From NCBI RefSeq assembly GCF_023264675.1, contig NZ_JAHFVG010000027.1, positions 18,635 to 82,634 on the forward strand: DNA of 64,000 nt, written 5' to 3'. Shown one piece after another: positions 41,812 through 51,973 of this stretch. This DNA comes from Rhodococcus sp. (in: high G+C Gram-positive bacteria) (GTDB lineage Bacteria; Actinomycetota; Actinomycetes; Mycobacteriales; Mycobacteriaceae). The translations under genes and the position numbers were made by a program. The notes under the pieces were generated by a model. It saw nothing but the letters and a program-made list of their open reading frames with translations, did not search any database and was not told the origin of the DNA. Each line of letters opens with the position of its first letter. The first letter of the stretch is position 1.

Positions 41812-42398
41812 GTCCCACGATCCTCGGCGCGCTCACGACTGCGTGGAGTTCGGTGGTGGTGCCTGCTCTGAATCTCTCGCCCCGCGGGCGCGCTGTGGTC
41901 AACGCCGGATTCGGAATCTCGCTTGTCGCGCTGAGTGGGCGTGGGGCGTCGGACCTTGCGCTGACCCGGTGGCGTAGTGGCCTGCGCTGGGGTCTGGCTG
42001 CGGCATCGGTGCCCGTTCTCGGATCGGTTGTCATCGCGTCCGTTCCTGCCCTCGCCGGGCGAGTGCGGCCGTCGGACGAAAATCTCGCCGAGTGGGTGCT
42101 CTTTCGAATCCCGGTGGGGACCGTGGTCACCGAGGAGTTGATCTTCCGGGGCGTGTTCGACGCTGTGTCCCCGGCGATGTCGCCGGTGTTCTTCGGGCTC
42201 TGGCATGTTCATCCCGCCAGGGCAGCCGGGGATTCGGTGGTGGGAACCGTCGCCGGAACTTTCGCTGCAGGCCTGCTCTTCTCGTGGCTCCGTCGTCGTA
42301 GCGGCAGTGTTCTCGCGCCTGCACTGCTGCACTGGGCCGTCAATGCGTCGGGTGCGGTGCTCGCCGTCCGTGCGCGTGAGCGCGACCTCCTAGGCTGA
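41808..42398 (+). CDS. CPBP-family intramembrane metalloprotease
   Basis: TEELIFRGVFDAV; FGLWHVHPA; ALLHWAVNASG; GTG start overlapping preceding stop. Confidence 0.85.
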   Translation: MSPTILGALTTAWSSVVVPALNLSPRGRAVVNAGFGISLVALSGRGASDLALTRWRSGLRWGLAAASVPVLGSVVIASVPALAGRVRPSDENLAEWVLFRIPVGTVVTEELIFRGVFDAVSPAMSPVFFGLWHVHPARAAGDSVVGTVAGTFAAGLLFSWLRRRSGSVLAPALLHWAVNASGAVLAVRARERDLLG

Positions 42399-42403
42399 TC
42401 GTC

Positions 42404-42805
42404 ATGGCTCCGAGCAAGACCGTCACCCCCGAACACGTCCGATCAGCCGTGATGGCCGTCGCCGACTGGGTGCGCGACGGCTCCCGGGACAAGCCGCCGC
42501 GTGCGGCGCTCGCCGATGCGGTGCGGACCACCGCTCGCACCCTCGCACAGGTGGCGCCGGGATCGAGCGTCGAGGTCAGGGTTCCGCCGTTCGTCGCCGT
42601 GCAGTGCATCATCGGCCCTCGCCACACCCGAGGAACCCCACCGAACGTCGTCGAGACCGATCCACGGACCTGGCTGGAGGTGGCCACCGGCGTCCGCGGA
42701 TTCGACGACGCGTTGGCCGACGGCTCGATCACCGCGTCCGGCAGCCGGGCCGCCGAAGTGGGGCACTGGTTGCCGATCCTGCGGGTCGATGGCACTGCAG
42801 GGTGA
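42404..42805 (+). CDS. Sterol-carrier-family (SCP2-like) protein
   Basis: APGSSVEVRVPPFVAVQCI...HTRGTPPNVVETDPRTWLEVATG. Confidence 0.75.
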   Translation: MAPSKTVTPEHVRSAVMAVADWVRDGSRDKPPRAALADAVRTTARTLAQVAPGSSVEVRVPPFVAVQCIIGPRHTRGTPPNVVETDPRTWLEVATGVRGFDDALADGSITASGSRAAEVGHWLPILRVDGTAG

Positions 42806-42931
42806 ACGGCGGCAAATGAACAGAATATGGACGCCCGGGGAATGTCACTCTCCCACGATGCGTTGTCTCGGCATGTGTGCCCGTAGACTGGGCCACGGCC
42901 CGCGCCCGTCCACCCCTTAGGGAGCAGTGTT

Positions 42932-44497
42932 GTGACCTCCGCCGATTTGTCGGTCGACAGTCCAAATCTTCTGGTAGGCAAGCCTCTCGACGAACCGGAA
43001 AACGAGCCTCGTGAAGAGTGCGGCGTATTCGGCGTCTGGGCACCGGGGGAGGATGTAGCCAAGCTTTCGTACTACGGCCTCTATGCCCTGCAGCACCGCG
43101 GCCAGGAGGCCGCAGGCATCGCGGTTTCCGACGGCTCCCAGGTCCTGGTGTTCAAGGATCTCGGGCTCGTCAGTCAGGTGTTCGACGAGCAGACCCTCGG
43201 CGCCATGCCGGGGCACGTTGCGATCGGACACTGCCGCTACTCCACCAGTGGCTCGGTGACCTGGGAGAACGCACAGCCGATCTTCCGTACCACCGCGGCA
43301 GGAACCGGCATCGCGCTCGGTCACAACGGCAATCTCGTCAACTTCGCCGAACTCGCCACGCGCGCCCGCGAAGAGGGTCTGATCAGCGACCGGCTGCAGG
43401 GGAACGGAACCTCCGACTCGGATGTCGTGACCGCGCTTCTGGCGCACAAGGCAGCCGACAGCACCATCGAGCAGGCTGCCATGGAACTGCTACCGACGTT
43501 GAAGGGTGCGTTCTGCCTGACCTTCATGGACGAGCACACGCTCTACGCAGCGCGTGACCCGCACGGCATCCGCCCGCTGTGCCTCGGTCGCCTCGATCGC
43601 GGATGGGTCGTCGCCAGCGAGACCTCCGCGCTCGACATCGTCGGCGCAGCGTTCGTGCGCGACATCGAGCCCGGTGAGCTTCTCGCGATCGACGCCGACG
43701 GTGTTCGATCCTCACGGTTCGCGGCCCCGGAGCCCAAGGGTTGTGTATTCGAATACGTCTACCTCGCGCGTCCCGACAGTGTCATCGGTGGCCGCTCGGT
43801 CAACTCCACTCGCGTCGAGATCGGCCGTCGCCTCGCCAAGGAACATCCGGCCGAAGGTGACCTCGTCATTCCGGTACCGGAGTCGGGCACGCCCGCCGCG
43901 ATCGGGTTCGCCCAGGGGTCGGGAATTCCCTACGGCCAGGGCCTGATGAAGAACGCGTACGTCGGCCGCACGTTCATTCAGCCGTCGCAGACCATTCGCC
44001 AGCTCGGCATCCGGCTCAAGCTCAATCCTCTCAAAGAGGTCATTCGCGGCAAACGCCTGGTGGTCGTGGACGATTCGATCGTGCGCGGCAACACTCAGCG
44101 CGCTCTGATTCGGATGCTTCGCGAGGCAGGTGCACTCGAGATTCACGTGCGCATCGCATCGCCTCCCGTTCGCTGGCCATGCTTCTACGGCATCGACTTC
44201 GCTTCTCCCGCAGAGCTGATCGCCAACGGCGTCGACTCCGAGGACGGGATCCTCGAAGGAGTGCGTCAGGCGATCGGTGCCGATTCCCTCGGCTACATCT
44301 CGACCGAGGGCATGATCGCCGCCTCGGAGCAGCCGGAGTCTCGGCTCTGCACTGCATGTTTCACGGGCAAGTACCCGATCGAGCTGCCCGCGGACAACGC
44401 ACTCGGCAAGCACGTTCTCGAAGGGCTCCTTGCATCGGCTGCCGGTCAGGCCACCGAGCCGAGCAATGCGAACGTCAGTGCACTCAGCAGGCCCTGA
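42932..44497 (+). CDS. purF: Amidophosphoribosyltransferase
   Basis: EECGVFGVWAPGEDVAKLSYYGLYALQHRGQEAAGIAV; VVVDDSIVRGNTQRALI. Confidence 0.97.
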   Translation: MTSADLSVDSPNLLVGKPLDEPENEPREECGVFGVWAPGEDVAKLSYYGLYALQHRGQEAAGIAVSDGSQVLVFKDLGLVSQVFDEQTLGAMPGHVAIGHCRYSTSGSVTWENAQPIFRTTAAGTGIALGHNGNLVNFAELATRAREEGLISDRLQGNGTSDSDVVTALLAHKAADSTIEQAAMELLPTLKGAFCLTFMDEHTLYAARDPHGIRPLCLGRLDRGWVVASETSALDIVGAAFVRDIEPGELLAIDADGVRSSRFAAPEPKGCVFEYVYLARPDSVIGGRSVNSTRVEIGRRLAKEHPAEGDLVIPVPESGTPAAIGFAQGSGIPYGQGLMKNAYVGRTFIQPSQTIRQLGIRLKLNPLKEVIRGKRLVVVDDSIVRGNTQRALIRMLREAGALEIHVRIASPPVRWPCFYGIDFASPAELIANGVDSEDGILEGVRQAIGADSLGYISTEGMIAASEQPESRLCTACFTGKYPIELPADNALGKHVLEGLLASAAGQATEPSNANVSALSRP

Positions 44498-44610
44498 GGT
44501 CCACAACAAGAAAAATGTCCGTCAGGTTTCCTGTTTGCCATATATTCGAAACAGCTGATCGGTACTGTCCGGAACAATTAAGGACACAACCGAACAGATA
44601 AGGCATACAG

Positions 44611-46239
44611 ATGATCCTGTCGCCCGGAAACGGTCGCACCAAGAAGATCGTCGGAACGGCGGCCCTATCGGTCGCCGTTCTCACCCTGGCCGCATGTGGC
44701 TCGGGACGCACCGACGATGGCGCATCCAGCGGAGGCGACGGTGGTGGCGACACCATCACCGTCGGTACCACCGATCAGGTCACCTCGATCGACCCCGCTG
44801 GGTCCTACGACAACGGTTCGTTCATGATCATGAACCAGGTCTACCCGTTCCTGATGAACTTCGCCCCCGGCAGCTCCGAACTCGAACCCGATATCGCCGA
44901 CAGCTGCGATTTCACCCAGCCGACCGTCTATACCTGCACGTTGAAGGACGATCTGACGTTCGCCAACGGCAACGCGCTCACCAGTGAAAGCGTGAAGTTC
45001 TCCTTCGACCGCATCGTCGCCATCAACGATCCGAACGGTCCCGCGTCGCTGCTCACCAACCTCGACAGCATCGCGACGCCCGACGACACCACCGTCGAGT
45101 TCACGTTGAAGACCCCGAACGACCAGACATTCCCGCAGATCCTGGCGACGCCTGCAGGCCCGATCGTCGACCAGACCATCTTCCCCGCCGATGCCGTACT
45201 CGACGACAACGCGATCGTCGACGGTAATCCCTTCGCCGGTCCGTATGCAGTCGGCAGCTACGACAAGAATGCCCTCGTCAGCTTCACGGCCAACGGCGAC
45301 TACAAGGGTGTGCTCGGTGCACCGAAGACGTCGAACGTCTCGCTGAAGTACTACACGAGCTCGGACAACCTGAAGCTCGACATGCAGAACAAGGCAATCG
45401 ATGTCGCGTGGCGTTCGCTCACCCCGACCGACATCGATTCGCTCGGAACCGTCGACGGTGTGACCGTGCACGAGGGGCCGGGTGGCGAGAGTCGCTACAT
45501 GGTCTTCAACATGAACACCATGCCGGGTGATACTCCCGAGCAGAAGTTGGCCGTGCGCAAGGCCATTGCCGCATCAGTCGATCGCCAGGCGCTCTCGGAC
45601 GGTGTCTACAAGGGCACGTACACCCCGCTGTACTCCGTCGTTCCCGGCAGCCTCGAAGGCTCGACCCCGGCATTCGGTGACGTGTACGGCGAGACTCCGA
45701 ACAAGGACGAAGCCGCCGGATTCCTCAGTGCCGCAGGTATTGCCACTCCGGTTCAGCTCAACCTTCAGTACAACCCGGACCACTACGGATCCAGCTCGAG
45801 CGAGGAATACGCTGCGATCAAGAGCCAGCTCGACGCGACCGGCCTGTTCAACGTCAATCTGCAGTCGACCGAATGGACCACGTACACCAAGGAACGTGTC
45901 GCCGACGCCTACCCGGTCTACCAGCTCGGCTGGTTCCCGGACTTCCCGGACGCCGACAACTACCTGACGCCGTTCTTCGCCCCGGACAACTTCTTGCAGT
46001 CGCACTTCGAGAATCCGGCGATCACGGCTCTGCTCGATCAGGAGCGTACGACGGCCGATCCCTCGGCACGTAACGCGATTCTCGAGCAGATCCAGACGGA
46101 GCTGGCAACCGACTACATCCCGACGCTTCCGCTGTTGGAGGGCAAGCAGATTGCCGTCTCCACCGACGAGATCACTGGTGTGGACGACACGTTGGATGCC
46201 TCGTTCAAGTTCCGGTTCACCCCGCTCGCCCGGGGCTGA
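44611..46239 (+). CDS. ABC transporter substrate-binding protein (family 5, peptide/nickel)
   Basis: LTLAACGSG lipobox; SBP_bac_5-type sequence. Confidence 0.93.
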   Translation: MILSPGNGRTKKIVGTAALSVAVLTLAACGSGRTDDGASSGGDGGGDTITVGTTDQVTSIDPAGSYDNGSFMIMNQVYPFLMNFAPGSSELEPDIADSCDFTQPTVYTCTLKDDLTFANGNALTSESVKFSFDRIVAINDPNGPASLLTNLDSIATPDDTTVEFTLKTPNDQTFPQILATPAGPIVDQTIFPADAVLDDNAIVDGNPFAGPYAVGSYDKNALVSFTANGDYKGVLGAPKTSNVSLKYYTSSDNLKLDMQNKAIDVAWRSLTPTDIDSLGTVDGVTVHEGPGGESRYMVFNMNTMPGDTPEQKLAVRKAIAASVDRQALSDGVYKGTYTPLYSVVPGSLEGSTPAFGDVYGETPNKDEAAGFLSAAGIATPVQLNLQYNPDHYGSSSSEEYAAIKSQLDATGLFNVNLQSTEWTTYTKERVADAYPVYQLGWFPDFPDADNYLTPFFAPDNFLQSHFENPAITALLDQERTTADPSARNAILEQIQTELATDYIPTLPLLEGKQIAVSTDEITGVDDTLDASFKFRFTPLARG

Positions 46240-46243
46240 TCGC

Positions 46244-47344
46244 ATGCCTACTACCGCGCCGGTGAGCGGGGTGGAGGGCAGCGAGGACAAGCAGTCACAG
46301 CAGGCGAGCGCGCCGTCACGGTACGGCGCGCTCGCTCGCTATCTCGGGATCCGATTTCTCCTGATCATCCCGACGGCATGGATTCTCGTCACCGTTGTCT
46401 TCTTTCTCATGCGCGTGATCGGCGACCCGATCACGGCTGCTCTCGGCGGCAGATTGCCTCCCGAGCAGATCGCCCAACGTAAGGCCGAGGCCGGTTACGA
46501 CCGGCCGATTCTCACTCAGTACTGGGAGTACCTGAAAGGGCTGCTCACCGGCGACTTCGGGAAGTCGGCGACCGACAATCGTGAGATTGCCGATGTACTT
46601 CTCGTCAACGGCGCTGCGACACTGGAACTCGCGTTCTGGGCGTTGCTCGTCGCCTTCGCGGTCGGTGTACCGCTCGGGTTCTTCGCGGCCACCCACCGTG
46701 ACCGATTCGGCGACGCCTCGCTCCGCATCTTTGCGATCCTCGCGTACGCCGCGCCCGTGTTCTTCGTTGGCATGCTGCTCAAGCTGCTGTTCGCGGTCAA
46801 GCTCGGCTGGTTGCCGGTGGCGGGGCGGGCCAGCACGAATGTCGAACTGGCATTGCAGAACGTCGCACCGAAAACGAACATCCTGATCATCGACTCCTTC
46901 CTCTACGGTGAACCGGCCTACACCGGTGACGTGCTGAAACATGCTGTGCTACCGGCAGTTGCACTCGGGCTGCTCACCGCAGGAGTCTTTCTCAGGTTGG
47001 TCCGCGTGAACCTGCTGCAGACACTGCAGTCCGGCTACGTCGAGGCCGCTCGCGCTCGCGGCGTCAGTAGTCGGACGGTGACGTTGCGTCATGCATTTCG
47101 CAACGCGATGATTCCGATCGTCACGGTGATGGGTTTGCAGATCGCCACGCTCCTCGGTGGGGCCGTCCTGACCGAGACCACCTTCGAATGGAAAGGGCTC
47201 GGCTACGAACTGGCGCACTATCTCAGCGCTCGCGACTTCGTCGCGGTCCAGGGCATCGTCACCTTCCTGGCTCTTGTCGTCGCGGTGGTCAGCTTCGTCA
47301 CCGACGCCATCGTCGCCCTCATCGACCCGAGAGTGAGGTTCTGA
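46244..47344 (+). CDS. ABC transporter permease (DppB-like)
   Basis: RALGSS-like EARARGVSSRTVTLRHAFRNAMIPIVTVMGLQ. Confidence 0.93.
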   Translation: MPTTAPVSGVEGSEDKQSQQASAPSRYGALARYLGIRFLLIIPTAWILVTVVFFLMRVIGDPITAALGGRLPPEQIAQRKAEAGYDRPILTQYWEYLKGLLTGDFGKSATDNREIADVLLVNGAATLELAFWALLVAFAVGVPLGFFAATHRDRFGDASLRIFAILAYAAPVFFVGMLLKLLFAVKLGWLPVAGRASTNVELALQNVAPKTNILIIDSFLYGEPAYTGDVLKHAVLPAVALGLLTAGVFLRLVRVNLLQTLQSGYVEAARARGVSSRTVTLRHAFRNAMIPIVTVMGLQIATLLGGAVLTETTFEWKGLGYELAHYLSARDFVAVQGIVTFLALVVAVVSFVTDAIVALIDPRVRF

Positions 47345-48303
47345 TGAGCACCGAAGTGGTGTTGACTCAGGTGGATGCAGGCAGACCGCATCGCCGCGGA
47401 TTCCCGGGACTCGCGTTCGTTCGGTCCACCTCGGGGGTGCAGCGGGCAACCTTGATCGTAGGACTCGTGCTCATGGCGATGTTCTTGCTCGCGGCCGTGT
47501 TCGCGCCGCTGCTCGCGCCCTACGGCTTCTCGCAGACCAGCAACGACAGCGGTGAATTCGCACGTCAGGCAGCGCCGTCGGCGCAGCATCTGTTCGGTAC
47601 TTCGGTGCGAGGGGAGGACGTGCTCTCGCGCGTGATCTACGGTGCCCGAACGGCATTGATGGTGATCGCCAGTTCGTTGATCCTGTCCGTCGTCATCGGC
47701 GTTCCGCTCGGGCTGGCGTCGGGATACATCGGCCGTTGGTTCGACCGGGTCCTGGTGCTGTTCATGGACGCGATGTACGCATTCCCGTCGCTGCTGCTCG
47801 CGGTAGTCATCTCGATCGTCGTCGCCGGTGGGCAGTCGAGCAGCTTCGGCGGTATCGCCTCCGCTGCCATCGCGATCACGGCGATCTTCGTGCCGCAGTA
47901 CTTCCGGGTGGTTCGTAACGCGACGGTGGCCGTCAAGACCGAACCGTACGTGGATGCAGCACGGGTCACCGGAGCCAGCACTGTCCGAATCCTGTTCCGC
48001 CACATCCTGTCCAACGTGATCCAGACACTCCCCGTCATCATCACGCTGAACGCGGCCGAAGCGATCCTGACCCTCGCCGGACTCGGGTTCCTCGGATTCG
48101 GTATCGAGCCCACCTCGGCATCGGAGTGGGGATACGACATCAACAAGGCACTCCCGGATATCTCCAACGGAATCTGGTGGACCTCGGTGTTCCCCGGCCT
48201 CGGCATCGTGCTGATCGTGCTCGGTATGACCATGGTCGGTGAAAGTGCAAGCGAGACAATGAATCCGTTGCTGCGCACACGGAAGAAGAGGGTGAAACCA
48301 TGA
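47344..48303 (+). CDS. ABC transporter permease (DppC-like)
   Basis: HLFGTSVRGEDVLSRVIYGARTALMVI; YVDAARVTGASTVRILFRHILSNV. Confidence 0.93.
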   Translation: MSTEVVLTQVDAGRPHRRGFPGLAFVRSTSGVQRATLIVGLVLMAMFLLAAVFAPLLAPYGFSQTSNDSGEFARQAAPSAQHLFGTSVRGEDVLSRVIYGARTALMVIASSLILSVVIGVPLGLASGYIGRWFDRVLVLFMDAMYAFPSLLLAVVISIVVAGGQSSSFGGIASAAIAITAIFVPQYFRVVRNATVAVKTEPYVDAARVTGASTVRILFRHILSNVIQTLPVIITLNAAEAILTLAGLGFLGFGIEPTSASEWGYDINKALPDISNGIWWTSVFPGLGIVLIVLGMTMVGESASETMNPLLRTRKKRVKP

Positions 48304-49904
48304 CCGATGCAGCATTGCAGCTGACCGGCCTGTCGGTAACCTTCGCCACCGACAGCGGCGATGTCAGGGCCGTCGAAGAAGTGTCGTTCTCGGTGGCCCC
48401 GGGGGAGGTGCTCGCTGTCGTCGGTGAATCGGGATCGGGAAAGTCCGTCAGCGTGCGGTCCGCCATCGGACTGCTGCCGGGTACCGCCCGCGTCGAGGGA
48501 CACGTCGTCCTCGGCGGTACCGACGTCACGACCCTCAGCGACAAAGCGTGGGAAGGGCTACGCGGCGACGCCATCTCGATGATCTTCCAGGAACCCGGTA
48601 GCGCACTCGATCCTCTCTTCACCGTCGGCTTCCAGATCGTGGAGGCACTGCGTGCGCATCCACGCACGGACGGCAAGCGGATGACCAAGAAGGCAGCAAA
48701 GGATCGTGCAATCGAGCTGCTGACGATGGTCGGGCTGCCCAGTCCGGAACAACGTTTCGGCTACTTCCCACACGAGCTGTCGGGTGGGCAGAAGCAGCGT
48801 GTGATGATCGCGATCGCAATTTCGTGCGAGGCGAAAGTGATCATCGCCGACGAACCGACCACAGCACTCGACGTCACCGTGCAGGCCGAGATCCTCGATC
48901 TACTCAGGGATCTGCGCGATCGGCTCGGCTGCGCGATCGTGCTGATCACCCACAGCATGGGCGTGGTCTCGAACCTCGCCGACCGCGTGGTGGTCATGAA
49001 CAAGGGCCGCGTCGTCGAGGAGGCGCCGGTGCGCCGGTTGTTCGACGCGCCGACCGAGGACTACACCAAGAAACTGCTCGCAGCCGTGCCGAAGTTGGCG
49101 CCTGCTGCGTCGGACAAGCTCGTCGACAAGACCGGCACGCCGGTACTGGCCGTCGAAAATCTCGTCGTGCAGTTCTCGTCGGGAGTCGGTTCGAAGGCAT
49201 TTCGGGCGGTCGACGACGTCTCGTTCTCTATCCACCGGGGCGAGACCCTCGGACTCGTCGGAGAGTCCGGGTCCGGTAAGTCGACCATCGGCAGATGCGT
49301 TGCTGCGCTTCAGAAGCCGACAAGCGGCACCGTGACGGTCATGGGGCAGGAAATCTCGACTCTGTCGCAGCGCAAGCTGCGGCCGATGCGTAAACGCTTC
49401 GGGTTCGTCTTCCAGGACCCGGCGACGTCGCTGAATCCGCGCCTGACCGTCGGGCAATGCATTGCCGAGCCGATGGTGGTGCACAAGTACGGAAGCGCCG
49501 GCGAGATCGAGGCGAGGACGAAGGCGCTGCTCGACTCCGTGCAGTTGCCGTCGGGAACCGAGAAGCGATATCCGCACGAGTTGTCCGGTGGGCAGCGTCA
49601 GCGCATCAGTTTGGCGCGAGCGCTCGTGTTGGCGCCGGATCTACTGGTGGCGGACGAACCGACATCTGCTCTCGACGTCTCGGTGCAGGCCGCGGTGCTC
49701 GATCTGTTCGAAGGTCTGCAAGAGGAATTCGGATTCGCGTGCCTGTTCATCAGTCACGATCTGGCCGTCGTGGACCGGGTGTCACATCAGGTTGCGGTGC
49801 TCAAAGACGGCGGACTCGTCGAGATGGGAACGCCGTGGAAGATCCTCCGCTCGCCGGAGGAGGACTACACGAAGCGCCTGTTGGCGGCCATTCCGACGGT
49901 CTGA
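48300..49904 (+). CDS. ABC transporter ATPase with two fused nucleotide-binding domains (DppDF-like)
   Basis: Two Walker A (GESGSGKSVS, GESGSGKSTI) and two LSGGQ signatures. Confidence 0.95.
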   Translation: MTDAALQLTGLSVTFATDSGDVRAVEEVSFSVAPGEVLAVVGESGSGKSVSVRSAIGLLPGTARVEGHVVLGGTDVTTLSDKAWEGLRGDAISMIFQEPGSALDPLFTVGFQIVEALRAHPRTDGKRMTKKAAKDRAIELLTMVGLPSPEQRFGYFPHELSGGQKQRVMIAIAISCEAKVIIADEPTTALDVTVQAEILDLLRDLRDRLGCAIVLITHSMGVVSNLADRVVVMNKGRVVEEAPVRRLFDAPTEDYTKKLLAAVPKLAPAASDKLVDKTGTPVLAVENLVVQFSSGVGSKAFRAVDDVSFSIHRGETLGLVGESGSGKSTIGRCVAALQKPTSGTVTVMGQEISTLSQRKLRPMRKRFGFVFQDPATSLNPRLTVGQCIAEPMVVHKYGSAGEIEARTKALLDSVQLPSGTEKRYPHELSGGQRQRISLARALVLAPDLLVADEPTSALDVSVQAAVLDLFEGLQEEFGFACLFISHDLAVVDRVSHQVAVLKDGGLVEMGTPWKILRSPEEDYTKRLLAAIPTV

Positions 49905-49974
49905 GGCGCTGCGCGCCATGTGAGCGCGAATACATAGCAGGTTATGTATTCGCGCTCACATGAGCCGCAGGCTC
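49905..49974. repeat. Composite three-hairpin element containing palindromic repeat copy 4 (49918-49961)
   Basis: GGCGC-TGC-GCGCC; ATGTGAGCGCGAATACATA-GCAGGT-TATGTATTCGCGCTCACAT; GAGCC-GCA-GGCTC; fills the gap between two stop codons. Confidence 0.95.
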
Positions 49975-51792
49975 CTACAACGACAGCGAGTGATCGGCCA
50001 GCCACGAATTGATGCCGACGACGCGCTCGGCGGCATGGCGGGCGTGCAGATCGTCCTGGGCTCCGATGAGCTCTTCCACGCCGGTGCGGTCGAGGATCGC
50101 AGCGACCGGGGCATTGGAGTCGTCGAGTACCGATCCGAGCTCTTGCAGAATCGTCTTCGAGTACTGCGGATCCTGAGTGCTGGGGTACGGGCTCTTCACA
50201 CGCTGGACGACCGATTGTGGAAGTAGATCCTTCGTCGCGGCGCGCAGCAGACTCTTCTCACGTCCGTCGAAAGTCTTGAAGGCCCATGGTGTTCCGAACA
50301 CGTACTGCACCAGGCGGTGATCGCAGAACGGAACCCTGACTTCGAGGCCGACGGCCATGCTCATCCGATCCTTGCGCTCGAGCAGCAGCGGAAGGAAGCG
50401 GGTCAGATAAAGGTAGGAGATCTGCCGCATACGGGCCTCGAGTCCGACATCGCCTGGACGGGTGGGTACGTCGGCGAGCGCGCGCCGGTACTGGTCCTCG
50501 TAGTAACCCTCCATGTCGAGTTGGCGACGAACATCCGCGCTGAACGGAGACATGGTGTCGCGGCCCTGCGCCATTGCGCCTGCCAGCCACGGAAAGGTGT
50601 CGGCAGCGACGACCTTCGGATCGTGGAAATCGGCGTAGCCGCCGAACACTTCGTCCGCGGATTCGCCCGACAGGGCAACGGTCGACTGCTCGCGGACTGC
50701 CTTGAACAGAAGGTAGAGCGAGGTGTCCATATCGCCCATGCCCGGGTAGTCCCGAGCCGTGAGAACTGCTGCGCGGTTGGCGGGTTCGAGCAGGTCGTCG
50801 TTGCTGAGCACGATGTCCCGGTGATCGGCGGCGACGTGCTTCGCGACGTCCTGCACGAACTGGGTGTCGGGGGCATCGCGAAGCCCGTCCGCGACGAAGT
50901 TGTCGGCGTACCCGACGAAGTCCACCGCGAAAGATCGGACGGCCCCTTTGCCCTCGGCGGCGAGTTGCTGCGCGGCGAGCGCGGTCAGCGCCGAGGAGTC
51001 GAGGCCGCCGGACAACAGCGTGCACAGAGGTACGTCGGCGACGAGTTGCCTCGACGCGGTGTCGTTCAGCAGCTCACGCACCGTGGAAATGGTGGTGTCG
51101 AGGTCGTCGGTGTGCTCGTGGTCGTCGAGTGCCCAGTATTCGATCTCGCGGAGTCCCTGCGCGGTGACGCGCACGACGTGGCCGGGAGGTACTTCCTTCA
51201 TGCCCTCGAACACGGCGTTCGACGGATCGGCGACGAACCCCAGCAGTCGACGCAGTCCGTCGATCTTGACGTTTCTCGACGCCAAGGGGTTCGCCAGGAT
51301 GGCCTTGGGTTCGGAGCCGAACAGCACACCGTCGTCGGTTTCGAGGTAGTAGAGCGGTTTGACGCCCAGCCTGTCGCGGACGAGGAGCAGTTCCTCGGTT
51401 CGAGAGTCCCAGAGGGCGTACGCGAACATGCCGTTCAGTTTGTCGACCGCCTCGGTGCCCCAGGCCTCGTGTGCGTGCAGTACCACTTCGGTGTCGCTCG
51501 AGGTCTGGAAGGTGGCGGGGAGCGCGCTGCGCAGTTCGCGGAAGTTGTAGGTCTCCCCGCTGTAGACGATGACGGCTTCGGTTCCATCCGGACGAGCAAC
51601 CGTCATGGGTTGGTGCCCGCCGGGGATGTCGATGATGGCCAGACGACGGTGTCCGAGAGCGGCGTGGTTGGACGTCCAGAGACCTTCGTCGTCCGGTCCG
51701 CGCTTGCTCAGCGTGTCCGTCATGGCTCGCAGGGTGGAAGTTTCGTTCCGAAGATCGCGATCGAACGACACCCACCCGGTGATTCCGCACAT
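49975..51792 (-). CDS. asnB: Asparagine synthase (glutamine-hydrolysing)
   Basis: MCGITGWVSFD N-terminal Cys; LCTLLSGGLDSSALTALAAQ. Confidence 0.95.
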   Translation of the reverse strand: MCGITGWVSFDRDLRNETSTLRAMTDTLSKRGPDDEGLWTSNHAALGHRRLAIIDIPGGHQPMTVARPDGTEAVIVYSGETYNFRELRSALPATFQTSSDTEVVLHAHEAWGTEAVDKLNGMFAYALWDSRTEELLLVRDRLGVKPLYYLETDDGVLFGSEPKAILANPLASRNVKIDGLRRLLGFVADPSNAVFEGMKEVPPGHVVRVTAQGLREIEYWALDDHEHTDDLDTTISTVRELLNDTASRQLVADVPLCTLLSGGLDSSALTALAAQQLAAEGKGAVRSFAVDFVGYADNFVADGLRDAPDTQFVQDVAKHVAADHRDIVLSNDDLLEPANRAAVLTARDYPGMGDMDTSLYLLFKAVREQSTVALSGESADEVFGGYADFHDPKVVAADTFPWLAGAMAQGRDTMSPFSADVRRQLDMEGYYEDQYRRALADVPTRPGDVGLEARMRQISYLYLTRFLPLLLERKDRMSMAVGLEVRVPFCDHRLVQYVFGTPWAFKTFDGREKSLLRAATKDLLPQSVVQRVKSPYPSTQDPQYSKTILQELGSVLDDSNAPVAAILDRTGVEELIGAQDDLHARHAAERVVGINSWLADHSLSL

Positions 51793-51973
51793 ATCTTGCC
51801 TCCCTGCTCGTGGTCTCGAGGACCGGCCAGTCGATGCAACAAGAACGTTACGCGAACTAAATATAAGTGGCCAGAGTCAATGGCATGCCTCCGCTGCAGG
51901 GTGGCTCCGGTACCGTTAGAGCGCAATTGCGCGTAATGACGTGCAACGAGAACGAGTACAAGGCTGGAGCCGC

